Assembly: GCA_950097015.1 (NCBI GenBank)
Contig: CATNEN010000001.1
Span: 19,038,501 to 19,102,500, forward strand
Source of the DNA: Macrostomum hystrix
Taxonomy: Eukaryota; Platyhelminthes; Macrostomidae
Direction of reading: 5' to 3'
DNA: 64,000 bases
The notes beneath the pieces were generated by a model. The model was not told the origin of the DNA. It saw nothing but the letters and a program-made list of their open reading frames with translations, and searched no databases. This document shows, one piece after another, positions 9,975 to 18,640 of the stretch. The first letter of the stretch is position 1. Every line of letters starts with the position of its first letter. The translations under genes and the position numbers were made by a program.

Positions 9975-10529
9975 TCATGGGTTCTTAACAAGAACGTCAC
10001 TGTCAATACTTTTACCAGCCGTGTAGTCGAACGTAAGGTCTGTGCCGGCTGAAACATATTGGGTTGTCACAAAATAAACGACGGGTCGGAGCCCCTGGTC
10101 GATGACAATGAACTTCGCTTTACAGTTGGGAGCAGTAGCAGAATGATTGAGATACCTCCCCAATCCATCGCTGTTGCTGGCGTCAACTACCCATAATTTA
10201 CTGTTAAATTTAAATTCAAATAGAAGCCAGTCAGAGTTGGGTTCAACTTCACGCCTTATCGCTTCCTGCTCGTTCAGCAGGATTCCGGCGAACTCGTCGA
10301 CATACGCACCGGCAGCTAGGTCTATTCTTGCGAAGGCGCCCAGTCCCTTCTCGCCCGCAGGTGCAACGGTGATCGCGGTGTCCGTCTTTCCGTTGATGCC
10401 CAGAACGCGTTCCGTAATATCTTTAGTGGTTGTCGGGGGACGATAATTGATGGTAGACCGGCTGAGCCTCCGAGCCGGCCTCGTCTTAACGGTTGGCACA
10501 GGCTCAGGCTGCGGGGTGTAGTTTAACAT
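9975..10529 (-). CDS. Single-exon SET-domain protein, KMT5A/SET8-like
   Basis: The 184-residue protein is almost entirely a SET domain, the fold that transfers methyl groups from S-adenosylmethionine to lysine. Visible motifs: EKGLGAFARIDLAAGAYVDE (about 80-99; N-terminal SET strand), LWVVDASNSDGLGRYLNHS (about 129-147; cofactor and active-site NHS), APNCKAKF and DLTFDYTAG (about 165-173). The first 60 residues are proline/arginine-rich. The order most resembles KMT5A, which monomethylates histone H4 lysine 20, but activity on histone is only inferred. No introns, post-SET cysteines or other domains are seen. ATG 10529 is the first start in frame, with TATAAAA about 107 bp upstream. A dispersed repeat lies downstream and a minisatellite upstream, so this could be a host retrocopy or a gene carried by a mobile element. 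Confidence 0.7.
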   Translation of the reverse strand: MLNYTPQPEPVPTVKTRPARRLSRSTINYRPPTTTKDITERVLGINGKTDTAITVAPAGEKGLGAFARIDLAAGAYVDEFAGILLNEQEAIRREVEPNSDWLLFEFKFNSKLWVVDASNSDGLGRYLNHSATAPNCKAKFIVIDQGLRPVVYFVTTQYVSAGTDLTFDYTAGKSIDSDVLVKNP

Positions 10530-10635
10530 GTTTTAATTTGTTTTCTCATCCGTCTAAATCGAAATCTCCCCTTTAGAATCTAAATTCCCCAAAGAGAGAC
10601 AATTACGCAAAGAGAAACTTGGGCTCCTAAATCAA

Positions 10636-10642
10636 TTTTATA
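10636..10642 (-). promoter_or_regulatory. TATA box of the SET-domain gene
   Basis: TATAAAA reads toward the SET-domain ORF, placing transcription start around 10610 and a 5' leader near 80 nt. Supported by position and motif only. Confidence 0.4.
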
Positions 10643-10837
10643 CAGCCACACCAATCGCTATTAATTGACGTACCTCTAATCCACATACGGCTAGGGCGAT
10701 GCGAAGCGATTGATCCACGCGTAATTCGCCCTCTTCCTCGCTGTCGGTGAAGGACAAATCGACGTTTCAGATGGGTTCAACTTCAGGGACGGCGCGGTTT
10801 TTAGTCTGGAAAATTGTGGTGCATAATTTTAATTTAT

Positions 10838-11057
10838 CAAACCTCTCACTCCACCTCTCACTCTACTTCTCACTCTTCCTCTCACTCTACTTCTCACTCC
10901 ACCTTTCACTCTACCTGTCACTCCACCTTTCACTCTACCTGTCACTCTTCTTCTCACTCTACCTCTCACTCTTTCTCCCACTCCACCTCTCACTCTTCCT
11001 CTCACTCCACCCTTCACTCCACCTCTGACTCTCCCTCTTTCTCCCACTCCACCTCTC
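10838..11057. repeat. Minisatellite, CTCACTCCACCT family
   Basis: Tandem 12-bp units vary between CTCACTCCACCT, CTCACTCTACTT and CTCACTCTTCCT. The array resumes at 14900 on the other side of a non-LTR element, so the element inserted into it. Confidence 0.9.
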
Positions 11058-11151
11058 TTGACTTACTTGACTTAGCTGCAGGGGGCATCTTCCCGGATGC
11101 AGCGGGGAGGCGTTGCCGCCCATTCCGCTAGCCCCTGGCGACCACGGGCAA

Positions 11152-11847
11152 CTAAAGCTGCGGTGTCGCGCAGGGGGATCCGGTGGTGCCGGCGTCCGCA
11201 GCGCGGTCCTCCACCGGAGAGTCCAGGAGGTGGAGGGTTGCTCGCCCGGTGGCCCTCAGGTATCGGACGAGCTGGCAGATGTTCTCAGGCCTGAAAACGT
11301 CGGGGAGATCCGGGTTTGGGCCGAGATAGGTGAGCCTGTCCTGAGTGAAGGCGGGGCAGTCGCAAATAAAATGCTCTGCATCCTCAACATAGGAGAGGCA
11401 GAAGGGGCATTCCTCACTGCGGATTTTGCCTTGCAGGAAGCGGTGCCTGGCGAAACAGCCATGGCCAGAGAGGGCCATGGTAACTGCCCTGATGTCCTTG
11501 CGGTTCAGTCCAAGCAAGGCTTTGCGAAGGGCAGTGGAGGGACAAGGGACAGCAGCGCGAGACTGCCGACAATCGGCGGTATTGATCCATCTGTCCTTGT
11601 GCTTTGAGGCCACCCACGGGTTAATCCGAGTGTTGACGACGGCGGTAGGGGTGGAGACCACAGGCACGGGGCCAAAAAGCGAACCCGTCGAACCGGCCTT
11701 GGCGAGGCTGTCGGCCAATTCGTTACCAGGGTGGCCAGAGTGCCCTGGAATCCACCTTAGGGACACCTTGTTGTGGGTCCCTAAGGGGTTGAGTTGCTGC
11801 GCAGTCGAGGACTGTGCGCGAGCAGGTGTGCGTGCGTCCAAGGGCAT
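11152..11847 (-). pseudogene. RNase H C-terminal half and CCHC tail of the minus-strand non-LTR element
   Basis: This frame continues the polyprotein after the RT frame breaks near 11800. It contains the RNase H end [20 protein letters not shown], with catalytic histidine and aspartate, then a basic region and an intact-looking zinc motif [18 protein letters not shown] (C-x2-C-x8-H-x4-C). The upstream RNase H motifs ([11 protein letters not shown]) lie in the other frame, so one frameshift separates them. It was read as a continuation, not from its apparent first ATG. Confidence 0.75.
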
Positions 11848-13558
11848 GGATCGCCGCCTGGCTGTCCGAGTGGAGGAAGATTTCTGCTCCGTGGACGTTT
11901 TGGTTGATCAGCTCCAGGGCGCAGGAGCTGATGGCGAGAACTTCGTTCTGGAAAACGGTAGAGTTTATGCCGGTGTGCTGGGAGAAGGTCGCCACAGTTT
12001 TCCCTCCGGACATAATGCAGTAGCCGAAACCAGAGACCGAGTTGATTTGCGTCGGTGAACGTACTTCCTGGCGAGGCGGAATGCTGGTTTTGAATTTTTG
12101 CGGTGGGCACAGCGTCGACGGGATTCCGTCGGAGAGAATTTTGAGACCTCCTGCTGCGTCCAAGTCCCGTAGGCTGAGGTCACCATGGGGCTGGAGGTTC
12201 CGCTTGCTGAAGGCAAGTTGCTTTCGGATGGAGATGCCCGCGTCCAGAAGACGACGAGCCGTCTTCATCGCCTCCCCCTTGATAAAAAGATCTAAAGGGG
12301 GAAGGTCCAGGAAGGCATTCATGCCAGCGAAGGGAGTGGAGGGTGCCGCACTCATGATGGCTCGACAAGCACGGCCCTGCACCTTGTTTAGGGCCACCAG
12401 GACCCCTTTGGTCTCCAGGGCACTATTCCAGATGAAGCCGGCAAAAGAGATGGCCGGTCTTACAATGGTAGTGTAAATCCACCAAAGACGGCGGGGGGTG
12501 AGGCCCCAGGTAGCGCCGAAGGCTCTGCGGATCTGCGCGAGCGTCGCAAGAGCTTTGCGGGTTTTGAATTTGACGTGAGGTGTCCAGCTCAACCTGTGGT
12601 CGAGGATGACACCTAAGCATCTGGTTTGCTTCTCCATGGCGATGGGTTTGTCATAGAGAAGGAGAGGCTCAATCCTCCAGTTTCGTTTGCTCGTGAACAT
12701 AATGGCGACGGTCTTGGACTCAGAGACTTTGAGGCCGCAGCCATTGGCCCAGCGCTCGGCACGGTGGATGAAAGCTTGCAAAAGGTCTCTAAGGACCGGG
12801 GGAGACGGTCCGGCCACGGTGGCGGTGACGTCGTCAGCATAGCCGATTTTTTGGACCGGGTCCGGGTCAGGGCTGCAGAGCAGCTCGTCCATGACAAGGT
12901 TCCAAAGGATCGGACTGAGAACGCCACCCTGCGGGCCTCCCTTCTGGACATTCACAGAACGGGAGTGGCCAAGCCGGTGCGAGGTGGCAGTTCGGTGAGA
13001 GATCATATACATGATCCAGCGGGTGAGGTGCTCGTACGTAGCCCGGCGTTCCAGGGCTCGCCTAAAGGCTCCGAAAAGCACATTGTCGAAGGCACCATCA
13101 ATGTCGAGGAAAAGCGAGAGAGCAAAACCGGTGCCAAGCACGGCGCGCTCCAGCTTGTCGACAATGACATGCAGAGCACCTTCGATGGAACGTCCAGATC
13201 GAAAAGCGTGCTGGTTGGCGGAGAGCGGGGAGTTCCTCAGCTCAACGTGAAGGAGGCGCCAAAGAACAAGCCTTTCAAGCAGCTTAAGAAAGAAGGATGT
13301 TAAGCTGATGGGGCGGAAGGCTTTGGTGGAGTGGTAGTCTCCCTTCCCAGGTTTGGGGATGAAGACGATAGTGGCTACCTGCCAAGACCTGGGTACGTAC
13401 CCGAGGGTGATACAGGCCTTGAACAGGTTGCAAAGGAGGCCGAGGAACCTGTCATTTTTCACAGGAGGGTTCCTTGCGCCGGAGGGTTCCAAGCGCTGGG
13501 TTCCACCAGGGAGCGGATTTTTTGCCTTTGTAGGCTTTAAGGGGGCAAGAGGTTTCAT
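11723..13558 (-). pseudogene. Reverse transcriptase and start of RNase H (minus-strand non-LTR element)
   Basis: Within this 611-residue frame the RT begins near residue 40 with FLGLLCNLFKACITLGYVP. It continues with VFIPKPGKGDYHSTKAFRPI, ALSLFLDIDGAFDNV, GGPQGGVLSPILWNLVMDEL and the catalytic GYADDVTATV (about 243), followed by thumb, connector and RNase H pieces [26 protein letters not shown] and [12 protein letters not shown]. The normal KxPGPDG segment and roughly a hundred preceding residues are absent, because the endonuclease frame runs almost directly into RT motif 2: an internal deletion. The first 35 residues are out-of-frame readthrough. The RT sequence differs clearly from the copy at 4534-6444, so these are two families. 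Confidence 0.8.
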
Positions 13559-14275
13559 GAGCTGTCAAGATGGTCATGCTGAGTAGATCAGCCAGATCGT
13601 CCACTTCTTGACAGGTGGCAGGAACAACGGATTCTAACTGGTTGGTCTGGCGCTTCACGGATTCCGCAAAGGCCGTCCAGTCAGTATTCCGGGCGTTCCT
13701 TTTCCACAGAATACCAGGCTTGGAGTAGGAGCTTAGCAACCGGAAACGAATGAAGCGATGGTCAGACAGAGATTCCTCTTCGTCCCACACCTGCCAGTTC
13801 CTAATCAGAGGGATCAGGCCCTGAGAGGCGAGGGTGGCGTCAAGGACCTCCGTCCATCGCCCATTGTCAAAGGTGGGTGTGCCACCCGAGTTGCAGAACT
13901 CAATATCGGTGGTGCAGATGTAGGCAAGGAGATCCTCGCCTCTGCAGTTTGAGGTAACACTGCCCCAGTGGGTGTGGTGGGCATTTATGTCGCCTGCCAC
14001 CAGCAGCTCAAAGTCGCGGTCTGAGCAGTAGTCCACGAGGGAAGTGAGAGGTCTGGTCTATACCAAGCTTTGAGATCGGTAGTCGCGAACACAGCAGCCC
14101 TGGGGTTTTGGGTCATGAAAAAACTGTCAAAACCTGCAGGAATGTTCGGAATCTTACCTTTCTTCGTCCAGGGCTCTTGGAGGAGGATGATGCCCGGTTT
14201 TTCGAAGTCCACCACACGCGCCAGGTTGGTCGAGGCCGCGATGCAGTGGTGCAGGTTCAGCTGCAGGAAGCTCAC
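13452..14275 (-). pseudogene. APE-type endonuclease fragments of the minus-strand non-LTR element
   Basis: Two frames together cover an apurinic-type endonuclease that nicks target DNA. The first (about 14275-14040) starts FLQLNLHHCIAASTNLARVV and includes IILLQEPW (catalytic glutamate). The second (14036-13452) carries LLVAGDINAHHTHWGS, LDATLAS and SDHRFIRFRL (catalytic aspartate/asparagine and histidine), then SAPWWNPALGTLRR. About fifty residues expected between the frames are missing, and a frameshift lies near 14040, so the enzyme is dead. The LQLNLHHC start and GDINAHH box are typical of the R1/I/Jockey group. Confidence 0.75.
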
Positions 14276-14399
14276 CCAGGAGGGGCGGTCCGTGCGGCTA
14301 TCTGCTGGCCTACGGCGAGTTGTTCAGGAGCGATTCCTCGTCCTCGCCGGTGTTTTGCCCGAGCTCCATCGGTTCCTCCTGAATCGGATCCAGAGCTGA

Positions 14400-14899
14400 G
14401 GCCGGGGCTGCCGCAACAGCGGCGTCCGTATCCTCAGCCCGGTTTTCCGCTGGGGGTTCCGATGAAACATTGGGCCGGGTGATGCTGCGGTGGCGTCCAC
14501 TGTTGGGGTCCGACAGCTGTCTGGCGCGCTGAGTCAGGCCAGTACGGATGGTGTTGCGGGCGGGTTTCCGGCCCTTACCACGTCCGCCTGTCGTTGCGGC
14601 TCGCGCGGCTTTGCCCCTGATAGGGTCCGCATCCTCGGGTGGTCGTGACGACCAGGAGTCTGTGTTCCAGGGCGCAGGGGCCCGGCAGAGCTCTGGTTCG
14701 TCCGTTTCCGCTTTTCCGGGGGCGGCGGGCGAGTGGCGTCGGACTCGAAGCTGAAAATCTGCATTCGAATGAGGCCTGCACTGATGTAGGACATGTCTGG
14801 GCAGCGGAGCATCCAGCTGTCCGACAATCCTAGGATGGCCGTGAAACCGTCTCCACTAGGTCTGGTGATGGTTTCATGAACCACGACACCGTTTGCTGG
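14400..14899 (-). other. 5' region of the minus-strand non-LTR element, possible ORF1 remnant
   Basis: A minus-strand frame is open from the insertion edge to 14534. It includes FTAILGLSDSWMLRCPDM and IRMQIFSFESDATRPPPPEK followed by basic, proline-rich sequence. Its position before the endonuclease suits a truncated ORF1 end, but no zinc knuckle or coiled coil is visible. Confidence 0.3.
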
Positions 14900-14985
14900 C
14901 ACTCCACCTCTCACTCTTCCTCTCACTCCACCTTTCACTGCACCTCTCACTCTTTCTCTCACACCACCTCTCACCCTACTTAAGT
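14900..14985. repeat. Minisatellite, right half of the CTCACTCCACCT array
   Basis: The same 12-bp units as at 10838-11057 resume here, giving the interrupted target of the non-LTR element. Confidence 0.85.
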
Positions 14986-15424
14986 TTAACATAACAGACA
15001 TAGACTGGGCCTACATGCAAGGACTAAACTCTCACTCAACGTCTCAGTGCGTAATAACATGTAAGACGTGACTGAACTGTGCTAGACAATAGTAAAAGAA
15101 TAAAGCAGGTGTAAAAATAGCTGTGAGTTGCTGCTTCTGATGCATCTGATGCACCGCATCTCACCTTACTGAGGGCGATGCGCGCTTCAAACAAATTTTT
15201 AAACTGGGCCCGAATGTGCCCGCACCTTCGCAGTCGGATCTGTTTCTGCTTCTGTGATGACAATGAATCGCAAAAGAATTTCATGTGCGCTGAAAATGAA
15301 TGTCAATGTTAATATTTCGGAGCTTAAAAACTCGCAATTTAACGGCTGCCTAACGAGGTTATAAGCACCCCCGGTGTAAAAAGCATCGTCGAAAAGACGT
15401 CTTTTCGACGCCTACGGTCCGATC

Positions 15425-15715
15425 TAACCCTATGACAGCTCAGCTAAAAAAATCGAGTTAGCTGCTGAAAACGTCTTAAGAGGTCTTGATTTCAGTTATA
15501 AATGCATTTAAAAGATGAAAAAAGGTGTACTTCGTACAGTCCGATTTTAGTCCGAAAATGGCCGACGCGTCGACCGGCTCCAAAATGGTCCGATTTGAGT
15601 CCGAAAAAGGCCGACGAGAAGGACGATGTTCCAAAAAAAATTACTCGTGAGTTAGCTGCTAAAAACGTCTTAAAAGGCCTTGATTTCAGTTCTAAATACA
15701 TTTAAAAGATTTGCA
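15425..15715. repeat. Dispersed repeat, about 194-bp unit, also at 23360-23590
   Basis: Units combine GTTAGCTGCTGAAAACGTCT, ATGCATTTAAAAGATGAAAA and GTCCGATTTGAGTCCGAAAA with GGCCGACG. About one and a half tandem units occur here. Similar units lie in the same orientation at 23360-23590, with a fragment at 24000-24040. Together they bracket the GC-rich gag-protease element, either as its outer repeats or as the satellite it entered. Confidence 0.7.
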
Positions 15716-15940
15716 TAATTATTAGAATAAACTTTAATCATGACCCCTGGCACACCCAGCTTGTTTTTGCTCGAAATTTATCCCTACCCGGGCCCTAATG
15801 CCCTCGCCCCACATAACGATTAAGACGAAAATCCCTGCGTAATCCGAAATCAGAGTTTGGCCGAATCTAGCCTGTATGAACATTATGTGTGTTAGCGGTC
15901 AATATCATTAAGTTTCATCGTTTCCCTTGCCTAATTTCAG

Positions 15941-16359
15941 AGACCTCGTGCCGCCGCCTGGCCCTAAGATTACGTTTGCGATCTGTAAGTCGCCGCAGCT
16001 TAATCCCTACAACTTACCCTTACTTAGCCACCGTTTGACATTCCAACCCGTAGGATCCCGTTTGAAAGAAAAACTTCCCGGAGTAAAAAAAACCTGAATC
16101 CCTACATCTGCACCGCCCTCCTACGGCTGCGGCCATAGTTACCTGATTACCATTCCTGATATATTATCCTACTTTATTCTACTGTCCAATTCTCATCCTA
16201 AAAATTCGTTCTCCCGCCACAGCTCTGGAACTGGTGCCCGGCCAAGAGGCGGCCTTCGGCGCCCTGCTGGGCAAATTCTTGATCGGCCCGAGCGGCCTCG
16301 CTATGGCAGCCGGCCTGCTAGCAGCCGCGGGCGTGCTCTGGCTTGCCCACCGGCACTAG
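15941..16359 (+). CDS. Last two exons of a gene with a C-terminal hydrophobic segment
   Basis: Exon A (15941-15984) follows TTGCCTAATTTCAG and ends before GTAAGT, encoding DLVPPPGPKITFAI. Exon B (16223-16359) follows CCGCCACAG and encodes a 45-residue tail containing LELVPGQEAAFGALLGKF and the hydrophobic GLAMAAGLLAAAGVLWLAH, ending HRH-stop. The phases match exactly across the 238-bp intron. The end looks like a single membrane anchor. No family is recognised, and upstream exons were not found. GC-rich codon use matches the neighbouring gag-protease element on the other strand. Part of exon A (CGGCCCTAAGATTA) recurs at 23238-23251, so it may belong to a mobile element. Confidence 0.35.
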
Positions 16360-17436
16360 CTGAAGCTGAGCAAAGATGGATCTACTGACACCCGACGACG
16401 GAGTGCCTGAACTATTAAGTGCCAGTTTGGTGCTCTTTGTACATAATGTATGCTAGTTTTCTTTTTTCTCCTTTTCTCATCTTTTTTATGGTTAGTGCGA
16501 TGAAAAGAAAAATATATATTCAGGCTGTCCCAATGGTGCGCGATTCTTACACGACCTCTGTCGTTAGATTCTTCCCTTCCTTCTAAAAGAACTTATGCTA
16601 CTCATACTAAGAAGAGCTCCAATTGAAAAGACAACGCGTCACCTGAGCTTGCCCACTAAAGTTCACCTCCTTGCCAATAGTAAGTTTTAATCTGGCCCGA
16701 AAGCATATAACATTATTCTTACTTAGGTGCCCGCAGTTCCATTGACTCATCCCAGTCGTAAACAACCACGTTCCCTGACTAAGTGCCCTTTCATTCTTCC
16801 TGCATTCCCGTGAGAAAAAAAAGACCACTACTTGACAACTCGCTAACCCTCTGAGCCAATGAGAACGCTCCCCTTAAGTCCTATCGTATGCCCGATCGGT
16901 TCCTTGTTTTATGACAAGGCTACCCTTTGTCTTCATCAAACATAGAAGAGCCCAACATACCACCCCGCTCACTTTAGCGGGTTGGTATCCCTCCTAAAAT
17001 AGAAATTGTCCCGAGATGCACCCCACAGACCCACCCGAAGCAAAAAGGATAAAGAAGGGTGCCATTCACAATGTGGTGCGAATAATGCTAAATGTTTGAG
17101 AAGAAGAAGGTGCACTTCCTAGTTTGCTACAATTATTGAAAACATCTCATGCGAAAATCGTACAAGGGGAATTTCACCCCATTACGTATGTTTTTGTGGT
17201 TTTGGCTAGATTATAATAATATTTAGGCAGAATTTTGGCGCCAAGATGGCTTTAATGAAAGAGGAAAACACAACAATACGAGAAAGAGTGCGCGGTGCGA
17301 AAAGTTATTAAAGGGGAGAAGAAAAAGGAAAAGGACAAAGGGGGGGGGGGAAACAGAGGACAGGGGCCTATTGGATAGGGATCCTATTGATACAGTTCTG
17401 CGGTCACCGCCTCAATTGATCCTACCTTGCGTTTTC
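16360..17436. other. No gene recognised; purine-rich run at 17270-17355
   Basis: Past the short exon the DNA is mixed in composition without convincing frames. A purine-rich stretch (17270-17355) includes an 11-G run. It could mark an element edge, but it is on the wrong strand to be the polypurine tract of the minus-strand gag element; a minus-strand purine run exists opposite 16458-16490. Confidence 0.4.
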
Positions 17437-18018
17437 CTACTCTTCTGTTTCCTCCTTGACGGGCGTGCTTTCTGCTGGACCCTCGCTAACTTCTTCACCT
17501 TCCATCTCTCTCACCATGTGGCCGAGCGTGCTGTCCCCGGGCGGTGGCTCTTCGGCGACGCGATGTCCGTGGAGCCATTCACGCCAGTCCGGGTCTGCCG
17601 CTGACCGCAGGGTGATCTCTGGCATCCCGATCCGGCGCATGACCAGCTGGTGCTCCAACTCTTCCTGTCCTGGGATCCTTTTGGCTTGCAGCCAGGACGC
17701 GAGCTCATCGGGGATGGTGATGCTCCAATCCTCTGGCGGGCTGTACTCCATCCACCGCAGGTTCCAAGGGAGGTTTGCTTCGTCTTCTCCCCTAGGCGGC
17801 AGAGGATCCCGCTCCTCGCACCACGCCTGGGCCAGCCACCTAGATTCCGCCAGCTGGCAGGCAAGGGCTAGGTCAACGCCTGCTTGGGCCGCTCGTCCTA
17901 ACATGGGTAACAGCCACAGGCGGACCATCAGCCAGGTCCTCTTCCCTGCCAGTTCGCGGCGATAGTCCGTGACGGCCACTTCTAGCCACCACGCCAGAAC
18001 GGTGCCAAAACTTGCCAT
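17437..18018 (-). CDS. Third ORF of the gag-protease element, function unknown
   Basis: Downstream of protease and after a gap of about 140 bp, a 193-residue ORF starts at ATG 18018 (MASFGTVLAWWLEVAVTDYR). It is rich in tryptophan, arginine and leucine and ends in an acidic tail (PVKEETEE). It occupies the place where reverse transcriptase would be expected but shows no YxDD box, RNase H motif, integrase DDE or zinc finger. The N-terminal half is helical and partly hydrophobic, though no clear membrane span is seen. It shares strand and GC-rich codon use with gag and protease, so it likely belongs to the same element. A longer reading from 18102 lacks an ATG. Confidence 0.45.
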   Translation of the reverse strand: MASFGTVLAWWLEVAVTDYRRELAGKRTWLMVRLWLLPMLGRAAQAGVDLALACQLAESRWLAQAWCEERDPLPPRGEDEANLPWNLRWMEYSPPEDWSITIPDELASWLQAKRIPGQEELEHQLVMRRIGMPEITLRSAADPDWREWLHGHRVAEEPPPGDSTLGHMVREMEGEEVSEGPAESTPVKEETEE

Positions 18019-18156
18019 GTCTTCCGCTAGAAATGGAATATCTATCCTAAGAATGAAATGAATGTCTCCCCTACACGCGGCTCTCCCTCTAAATAGTAGC
18101 AAAAAGGGGGGGGTGAAGGGGGGAGAAAAAATGGGAAGGGAGGAAGTTCCTCGACC

Positions 18157-18640
18157 CTAGAGAGCAGGCCTCCGCCTGAGCGAGAAAGGGATGGATTGGC
18201 TGTAGATAATTAGGTTTCGCGAGTCAAAATCGAGAATGGCGTGATGGTGAGCCAACCAGGAAGCGCCTAGCAGGGGAGAGCAGTCGCCCTCGACCACAAG
18301 GAATAGAGTATCCAGTGCTTCGGCGCCAACCTGTAATTTGATTCTGACTTGCGCGAGTGCAACAATTGGTGTGCCATTGTAAGCAATTAGTGAAAATTGA
18401 GGGGGTTCGAATGGGAGCTGTCGGATGATTGATGATAGCGAGTCCGGGAGCACATTGACCATAGATCCAGTGTCGATCAACAGGTCAAGGGGTGTCCCGT
18501 CCACCTCTAAGGCGACCCATACCTCGCTAAGCTTCTCGGAGCGGTTGGGGCGGGTGCGCACTCGGGTGGGGACTCGGCCGAGTGAATTCACTCGGACTTC
18601 GAAGATGGAGGCACTGACGGGGGGGCCTCGATCGCCCGGG
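18157..18640 (-). CDS. Retropepsin-like aspartic protease of an LTR-type element
   Basis: In the -1 frame relative to gag, a region of about 160 residues holds the protease signature PLDLLIDTGSMVNVLPDSL (active-site D-T-G), and near the end CSPLLGASWLAHHHAILDF, matching the flap and dimer region of retropepsins. Such enzymes cut gag and pol polyproteins. The frame is open further upstream (to 18918) but overlaps gag, so it is most likely reached by -1 slippage at the run of seven C residues (18625-18619). It stops at 18157 with no reverse transcriptase after it, which is unusual for a complete element. Confidence 0.75.

Larger units (their letters stand above)
11058..14899 (-). mobile_element. 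Degraded non-LTR retrotransposon (minus strand)
   Basis: Reading leftward from 14899, the element carries an uncharacterised N-terminal ORF piece, endonuclease fragments, reverse transcriptase, RNase H with a CCHC tail, and a short 3' end. It finishes in a tandem tail TAAGTCAAGTAAGTCAAG (complement of 11058-11075), like the simple-repeat tails of I/R1-type LINEs. It sits inside a CTCACTCCACCT array, and the 13-mer CACTCCACCTCTC lies on both sides (11045-11057 and 14900-14912); because the target is itself repetitive, this is a weak target-site duplication. Frameshifts and at least two internal deletions make it inactive. Confidence 0.8.

Noticed and set aside
11097-14482. Plus-strand open frames of up to 225 codons across the second LINE
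   Set aside because: They are antisense to the RT, endonuclease and RNase H frames and carry no recognisable motifs.
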